A stretch of 64,000 bases of DNA, from contig NZ_JAQQTF010000004.1 of assembly GCF_028561275.1 (NCBI RefSeq), forward strand, positions 558,001 through 622,000, read 5' to 3'. The notes under the pieces are model-generated. The model was not told the DNA's origin, did no database searches, and saw only the letters and a program-made list of their open reading frames with translations. A program made the position numbers and the translations under genes. Source of the DNA: Aureisphaera galaxeae. GTDB lineage: Bacteria > Bacteroidota > Bacteroidia > Flavobacteriales > Flavobacteriaceae. Below are positions 60,099 through 64,000 of this stretch, in pieces. Position 1 is the stretch's first letter. Each line of letters starts with the position of its first letter.

Positions 60099-61193
60099 AT
60101 GAAAGCAGGAATTGTAGGCCTTCCCAACGTAGGAAAATCTACCCTTTTTAATTGTTTATCCAACGCAAAGGCACAGAGTGCCAATTTCCCTTTTTGTACC
60201 ATCGAACCAAACATTGGAGTAGTAAACGTACCCGACAATCGTTTAGTGAAACTGGAAGAGTTGGTGAATCCGGAACGTGTGGTTCCCGCAACCGTAGAAA
60301 TCGTAGATATCGCCGGATTGGTGAAAGGAGCGAGCAAAGGAGAAGGACTCGGAAATCAATTCTTGGGGAACATTAGAGAAACCGATGCTATTCTTCACGT
60401 TTTGCGCTGTTTTGATAATGATAATATCGTACACGTAGATGGGAGCGTGGATCCTGTTCGTGATAAGGAGACGATTGATATCGAGTTACAGTTGAAGGAC
60501 CTTGAAACGGTCGAAAAGAGAATTGAAAAGGTATTCCGTGCTGCCCGGACAGGAAATAAAGAGGCTCAGAAAGAGCTGGAAGCCTTGGAAAAAGTGAAGG
60601 CTGGACTGGAAAGTGGAATTTCTGTGCGTGCCATCGATCTTACCGAAAAAGAACGCGAAGAGTATACCGATCAGGTGCAGTTCATTACCGACAAACCAGT
60701 GATGTACGTTTGTAATGTAGATGAATCTGCAGCAGCCAGTGGTAATGCCTATGTGGAAAAAGTAAGGGAAGCTGTGGCCCATGAAAATGCCGAGGTATTG
60801 GTGTTGGCCGTTGGTACCGAAGCCGATATCACCGAATTGGACACGTTTGAAGAGCGCCAAATGTTCTTGGAAGATTTGGGATTGGAAGAGCCCGGTTCTG
60901 CCAAATTGATTCGCAGTGCCTACAAACTATTAAATCTACAAACATATTTCACTGCTGGAGAGAAGGAAGTGCGTGCTTGGACGGTATTCGTTGGAGCTAC
61001 TGCACCACAGGCTGCAGGGGTCATCCACACCGATTTTGAAAAAGGGTTTATCCGAGCAGAAGTAATTAAATACGATGATTACGCACAATACGGAAGCGAA
61101 GCTAAAGTACGCGAAGCCGGAAAGATGGGCGTAGAAGGTAAAGAATACATCGTACAGGATGGCGATGTGATGCATTTCCGATTTAACGTGTAA
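60099..61193 (+). CDS. ychF: Redox-regulated ATPase YchF
   Basis: The 364-residue OBG-family P-loop protein has G1 [20 protein letters not shown]3-like [26 protein letters not shown] in place of the usual NKxD, and a C-terminal TGS-type domain ([20 protein letters not shown]). The altered specificity motif is why YchF prefers ATP to GTP. It binds ribosomes and is linked to stress responses. Length is standard. It is monocistronic. Confidence 0.97.
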   Translation: MKAGIVGLPNVGKSTLFNCLSNAKAQSANFPFCTIEPNIGVVNVPDNRLVKLEELVNPERVVPATVEIVDIAGLVKGASKGEGLGNQFLGNIRETDAILHVLRCFDNDNIVHVDGSVDPVRDKETIDIELQLKDLETVEKRIEKVFRAARTGNKEAQKELEALEKVKAGLESGISVRAIDLTEKEREEYTDQVQFITDKPVMYVCNVDESAAASGNAYVEKVREAVAHENAEVLVLAVGTEADITELDTFEERQMFLEDLGLEEPGSAKLIRSAYKLLNLQTYFTAGEKEVRAWTVFVGATAPQAAGVIHTDFEKGFIRAEVIKYDDYAQYGSEAKVREAGKMGVEGKEYIVQDGDVMHFRFNV

Positions 61194-61208
61194 CTTTATT
61201 CAGAATTT

Positions 61209-61235
61209 GTAAGATTCCCAAATGGGAATTCTTAC
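61209..61235 (+). terminator. Hairpin after ychF
   Basis: GTAAGATTCCCA pairs with TGGGAATTCTTAC (one bulged T) around AA. There is no long T-run, so termination strength is uncertain. Confidence 0.5.
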
Positions 61236-61249
61236 TTACTGAATCTATT

Positions 61250-61272
61250 TTGGAAGAAGGCCTTTTTTCCAA
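61250..61272. repeat. Near-perfect palindrome
   Basis: TTGGAAGAAGG followed by CCTTTTTTCCAA forms a palindrome over 23 bp with one G/T mismatch. It could be a binding site or part of the ychF 3' end. Confidence 0.5.
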
Positions 61273-61721
61273 GTAATCCCCGAAGTACCCTAAACATAGG
61301 TGTTAAACAAGTTATAGGACTTTTTTACACTTACAGATTTGTTGTTGGAGACTGGGTGATTTTTGGCTATATCATTCTGCTTTCTAAATTGCCAATCAAT
61401 TCAACGAAACCAGTCTACTCAGTCGAGGATTTACACCAAAAAAGTTCGGTTTTATGAACCTAGACTACAATCACATCTTATAGAACACCCTTACCTTCGC
61501 TATCAGATAGATTTACCGCTAGAAATTAAAAAATGTAAATCTTCTTAGAAACAACGTAGGATACCTTTATCCTTCTATCAAATGACAATCGTCACCTAGT
61601 TAAAAGCCCGTTAAATGGTGTTCTAATTCATAACCCCGAACAAGGCTAAATCCCTAATGATATATGTTTAGACGGAAAATCAATACTAAATAGTTTCAAA
61701 AAATATATCTCCACAAAAACA

Positions 61722-62588
61722 ATGGCAAAACCCAAATTTAAATTTCATAGATTCAATAGAAGGATTCACCTTTATACGGGATTGTTCATGATACCCTATA
61801 TTTTCATTTTTGGTCTTTCCGGATTTCTGTTCAATCATCCTACCGCTTTGATAAACCGCACGTCGCATTCCTTTAAGCTAGAGAATGAAGAAAGTTTTGC
61901 ACCTCTCTTCCCGGATATCGATGCTTTGGCTTTATCCGTGACGGATTCCCTGATATTTGATGGAGTAATTACAAGCCCAGACATAAAAGACATAAGATAC
62001 AGCAGCACCATGATTTTACGGAATTTCAATGATGTTGCAGACTACCGGATTAATGCAGACATTCCTTCCTCGAAGGTTCAATTATTAACCTTGCCCGATT
62101 TTGCTGAAAACATAACAGTTGCTCGTGGAAGCTATTTGTTTCCCTCTATGTTAGATTCTGAGGCATTATTAACTAAGGCAGAAGAATTATTAGTTACCCA
62201 AGGCATAACACCTGGAGCATCTCGAGTACAGCGCATCCCCAATCTAGTATTCGACCTGAGTGATGCTAATAAGAATTATCGCGTAAGTTATAATCTAACT
62301 AACGGCAATTATAGGATAGATGACCTCGACAAGCGAAAATTTAAGATTAATTATTTGTTTACCAATCTTCATGAACAACATGGATATCCCGTATCCGGAT
62401 TATCAATACGATGGTTGTGGGTGTTTTTTGCTGATACGTTGGCCATCTTAATGATTGTGTGGGCCGTTTCGGGCTTAATTATGTGGTTTCAAATGAAGCG
62501 TCTCCTCACTATAGGAACTGTTTTGTTGGCTATTTCAGGATTCATTTTTATATTGATATTACTAGATAATTACGAACTAGGATTTTAA
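61722..62588 (+). CDS. PepSY-associated membrane protein
   Basis: The 288-residue protein begins with a basic segment and helix (RRIHLYTGLFMIPYIFIFGL, SGFLFNHP), as in PepSY-TM proteins. A periplasmic domain of about 170 residues follows; two more helices lie at about 227-247 and 258-278, after LFTNLHEQHGYPVSGLSIRW. In other bacteria such proteins accompany siderophore or heme uptake or iron reduction, but no iron gene is visible here. The next gene starts 3 bp later, so the two form an operon. Confidence 0.85.
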   Translation: MAKPKFKFHRFNRRIHLYTGLFMIPYIFIFGLSGFLFNHPTALINRTSHSFKLENEESFAPLFPDIDALALSVTDSLIFDGVITSPDIKDIRYSSTMILRNFNDVADYRINADIPSSKVQLLTLPDFAENITVARGSYLFPSMLDSEALLTKAEELLVTQGITPGASRVQRIPNLVFDLSDANKNYRVSYNLTNGNYRIDDLDKRKFKINYLFTNLHEQHGYPVSGLSIRWLWVFFADTLAILMIVWAVSGLIMWFQMKRLLTIGTVLLAISGFIFILILLDNYELGF

Positions 62589-62591
62589 AAC

Positions 62592-63779
62592 ATGACAATG
62601 AGATACAAGTTGATGAAAATACATTTGGTTGTTACGTTAGCCTGCATACTCTGTTTTGTAAGCTGTAAGAAAAAGGAAGTAAGTGCGAATATGCTTCAAA
62701 CCGCTCATACGTTAGAAACGACGGCATATCCAATTCAAGATAACTATGATGCCATACTTAAAAAGATGGGTTTGGCAAACCGAATGGAGGCATATGGAGT
62801 CCCTGGTATAAGTATGGCGATCATTAAAAATGGCTCATTAGACTGGACCATGGGTTACGGTAAACTCCAAGCGAATTCTCCCAATGATGTAGATGTTGAA
62901 ACATTGTTTTCTGTTGGTTCGATAAGTAAGGTTGGAACCGCTTTAATGGTATTAAAGTTAGTCAAGGAAGGAAAATTGGATTTGGATACCGATGTTAACA
63001 TCTATTTAAAGTCATGGAAAGTCGAAACGAACCGTTTTACACAGGAACACCCCGTTACTCTACGCAATATCCTTTCCCATACAGCCGGATTTACAGTGCA
63101 TGGCTTTGCAGACTATATGCCAGAAGAATCATTGCCCACTACGCGTCAAATATTGGATGGAGATTATCCCGCTAAAAACAGTAGGGTCTATATAAACCTT
63201 CCGGTTGGTTCCCGTTACCGATATTCAGGTGGAGGAACGACAGTAGTCCAACAAATTATAGAAGAAATAACTGGGAAATCCTTTCATGAAGCTGCGGATG
63301 ACTTATTGTTTTCCCAATTAAACATGAATAGGAGCAGCTATGAGAATCCACTTCCTGAAACTTTGGGAAACATTGCCAAGGCCCATAATAGGAATGGTAA
63401 ACCTGTGGCTTTACCCAGGGGATATCAGGCAATGCCAGAAGCAGCTGCTTCTGGGTTATGGACAACTCCTACGGATTTCTCCGAAGTCATTCTAATGCTT
63501 TTGAGTATGTACCATGAAGAGGGTGCAGGTTACTTAACACAGGTTCTTGTTAAGGATATGATGCGTCCTGTGCGCCCTAGTGAATATGGTCTTGGGCCTA
63601 GAATAAAGGTCGATGGTGATAATATATATTTTGAGCATGGGGGAGCTAATGACTCTTACCGAGCCAAGTTTATTGCCAGCCTTAAAAACAAAAGTGGGAT
63701 TATCCTATTTACCAATGGAACCAACGGATCTAATTTAATTGATGAAATCATTCCAGAGTTCGACTTCATATTGCAATGA
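62592..63779 (+). CDS. Serine hydrolase lipoprotein (class C beta-lactamase fold)
   Basis: The 395-residue protein has a lipoprotein signal (ACILCFVSC; Cys26 with the start at 62592). The hydrolase domain has YGVPGISMAIIKNGSLDW, S-x-x-K in SVGSISKVGTALM, RNILSHTAGFTVHGF, the Tyr motif YRYSGGGTTVVQQI (Y-S-G for Y-x-N) and HGGAN in place of KTG. These fit the esterase/DD-peptidase-like family. An internal ATG at 62613 is an alternative start. It lies 3 bp after the PepSY-type gene. Substrate unknown. Confidence 0.9.
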   Translation: MTMRYKLMKIHLVVTLACILCFVSCKKKEVSANMLQTAHTLETTAYPIQDNYDAILKKMGLANRMEAYGVPGISMAIIKNGSLDWTMGYGKLQANSPNDVDVETLFSVGSISKVGTALMVLKLVKEGKLDLDTDVNIYLKSWKVETNRFTQEHPVTLRNILSHTAGFTVHGFADYMPEESLPTTRQILDGDYPAKNSRVYINLPVGSRYRYSGGGTTVVQQIIEEITGKSFHEAADDLLFSQLNMNRSSYENPLPETLGNIAKAHNRNGKPVALPRGYQAMPEAAASGLWTTPTDFSEVILMLLSMYHEEGAGYLTQVLVKDMMRPVRPSEYGLGPRIKVDGDNIYFEHGGANDSYRAKFIASLKNKSGIILFTNGTNGSNLIDEIIPEFDFILQ

Positions 63780-63820
63780 TCTGAAGATTGTTCAATTAAT
63801 GCGCAAAAGCTAAGAATAGG

Positions 63821-64000
63821 ATGATATACAAGCATATTGTTCTGTGTTCTTTTTTACTACTACTATCTACGCAAGGTTGTAAGATTAAACGAAATGTGGC
63901 TCATAAAAATGCACCGCTACATGGGATTTGGAATCTAGTAAATGTAAAAGGCGGGTTTGAAGCTATTGACGTTAGTTATGAAGAAAGGGAGATAACTTGG
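63821..64000 (+). CDS. Lipocalin-like lipoprotein, 3' end missing
   Basis: From the ATG at 63821, 60 codons stay open to the right edge. The N-terminus is a lipoprotein signal (LLLLSTQGC, Cys18), and the mature part begins PLHGIWNLVNVKGGF, a G-x-W start typical of lipocalin-like domains. It lies 41 bp after the serine hydrolase gene on the same strand and is probably cotranscribed. Family assignment is tentative because only the first 40 mature residues are seen. Confidence 0.65.
   Translation, partial: MIYKHIVLCSFLLLLSTQGCKIKRNVAHKNAPLHGIWNLVNVKGGFEAIDVSYEEREITW

Larger units (their letters stand above)
61194..61721. other. Intergenic region of about 530 bp without a convincing gene
   Basis: The region starts with the ychF hairpin (61209-61235) and a 23-bp near-palindrome (61250-61272). 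The remainder is AT-rich with no hairpin, tRNA or recognisable coding signal; a 61-codon TTG-initiated frame at 61363 shows no family resemblance. It may contain the promoter of the PepSY gene. Confidence 0.5.

Noticed and set aside
61363-61548. 61-codon frame in the ychF/PepSY gap
   Set aside because: TTG start, no recognisable motif, no promoter box, and amino-acid pattern like random AT-rich DNA.

Overview
The window is chromosomal DNA from a member of the Bacteroidota, most likely a marine Flavobacteriaceae. The evidence is two secreted proteins with C-terminal Por/T9SS sorting domains (ending at 8565 and 28480), promoters of the Bacteroidota type (TAnnTTTG -7 box), start codons without Shine-Dalgarno sequences, and many families typical of the group (DUF4834, DUF5916, DUF6146, BatA, TIGR02757, an endonuclease III without its Fe-S cluster). 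No rRNA, tRNA, CRISPR array, insertion sequence or prophage was seen. Family names come from reading the proteins, not from database searches.

Layout. 1-6.2 kb: a GNAT-like protein (cut by the left edge), an outer-membrane barrel, DUF4834, YfhO and a glycosyltransferase. 6.2-9.5 kb: two related secreted proteins with oppositely charged tails, each behind a sigma-54-like promoter, and a T9SS cargo protein. 9.5-13.4 kb: uvrA, a sigma factor and a 50-residue protein. 13.5-25.6 kb: an accessory block with every gene on the plus strand (Tat-exported VOC protein, double-HTH AraC regulator, SnoaL and YHS proteins, membrane FHA protein, several secreted beta-propellers, an exported methyltransferase, an S41 peptidase and a PD-(D/E)XK-like nuclease). 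This block also holds most of the short-period tandem repeats. 25.6-31.4 kb: nth, bcp, a large conserved protein, an LRR/T9SS protein and an MBL-fold hydrolase operon. 31.4-41.3 kb, mostly minus strand: esterase, two small membrane paralogues, a dihydroorotase-like protein lacking its metal ligands, BatA, TIGR02757, a LolD-like ATPase and a DUF5916 barrel. 41.4-48.7 kb: msrA-folE, small membrane proteins, serA, a broken four-helix-bundle gene, serC, a LuxC-like reductase and a ferredoxin. 48.7-64 kb: a Coq4-like protein, an OmpA-domain operon, a zinc-motif TPR-like protein, alpha/beta hydrolases, ychF, and a PepSY / serine hydrolase / lipocalin-like group cut by the right edge.

Three patterns stand out. 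First, at least six intergenic tracts consist of tandem repeats with a fixed 7- or 8-bp period but different unit sequences, each lying just after a stop codon; the largest is about 88 copies of TCATCAC at 20181-20807. Second, two paralogous exported proteins, one with an Arg/Lys-rich tail and one with an Asp/Trp-rich tail, have matching TGGCACG-N4-TTG promoters about 55 nt upstream of their start codons' leader regions. Third, the four-helix-bundle gene between serA and serC is frameshifted and bracketed by two different heptamer arrays. I did not find a recognisable defence or biosynthetic system; the repeat family and the sigma-54 pair are the best candidates for undescribed biology.
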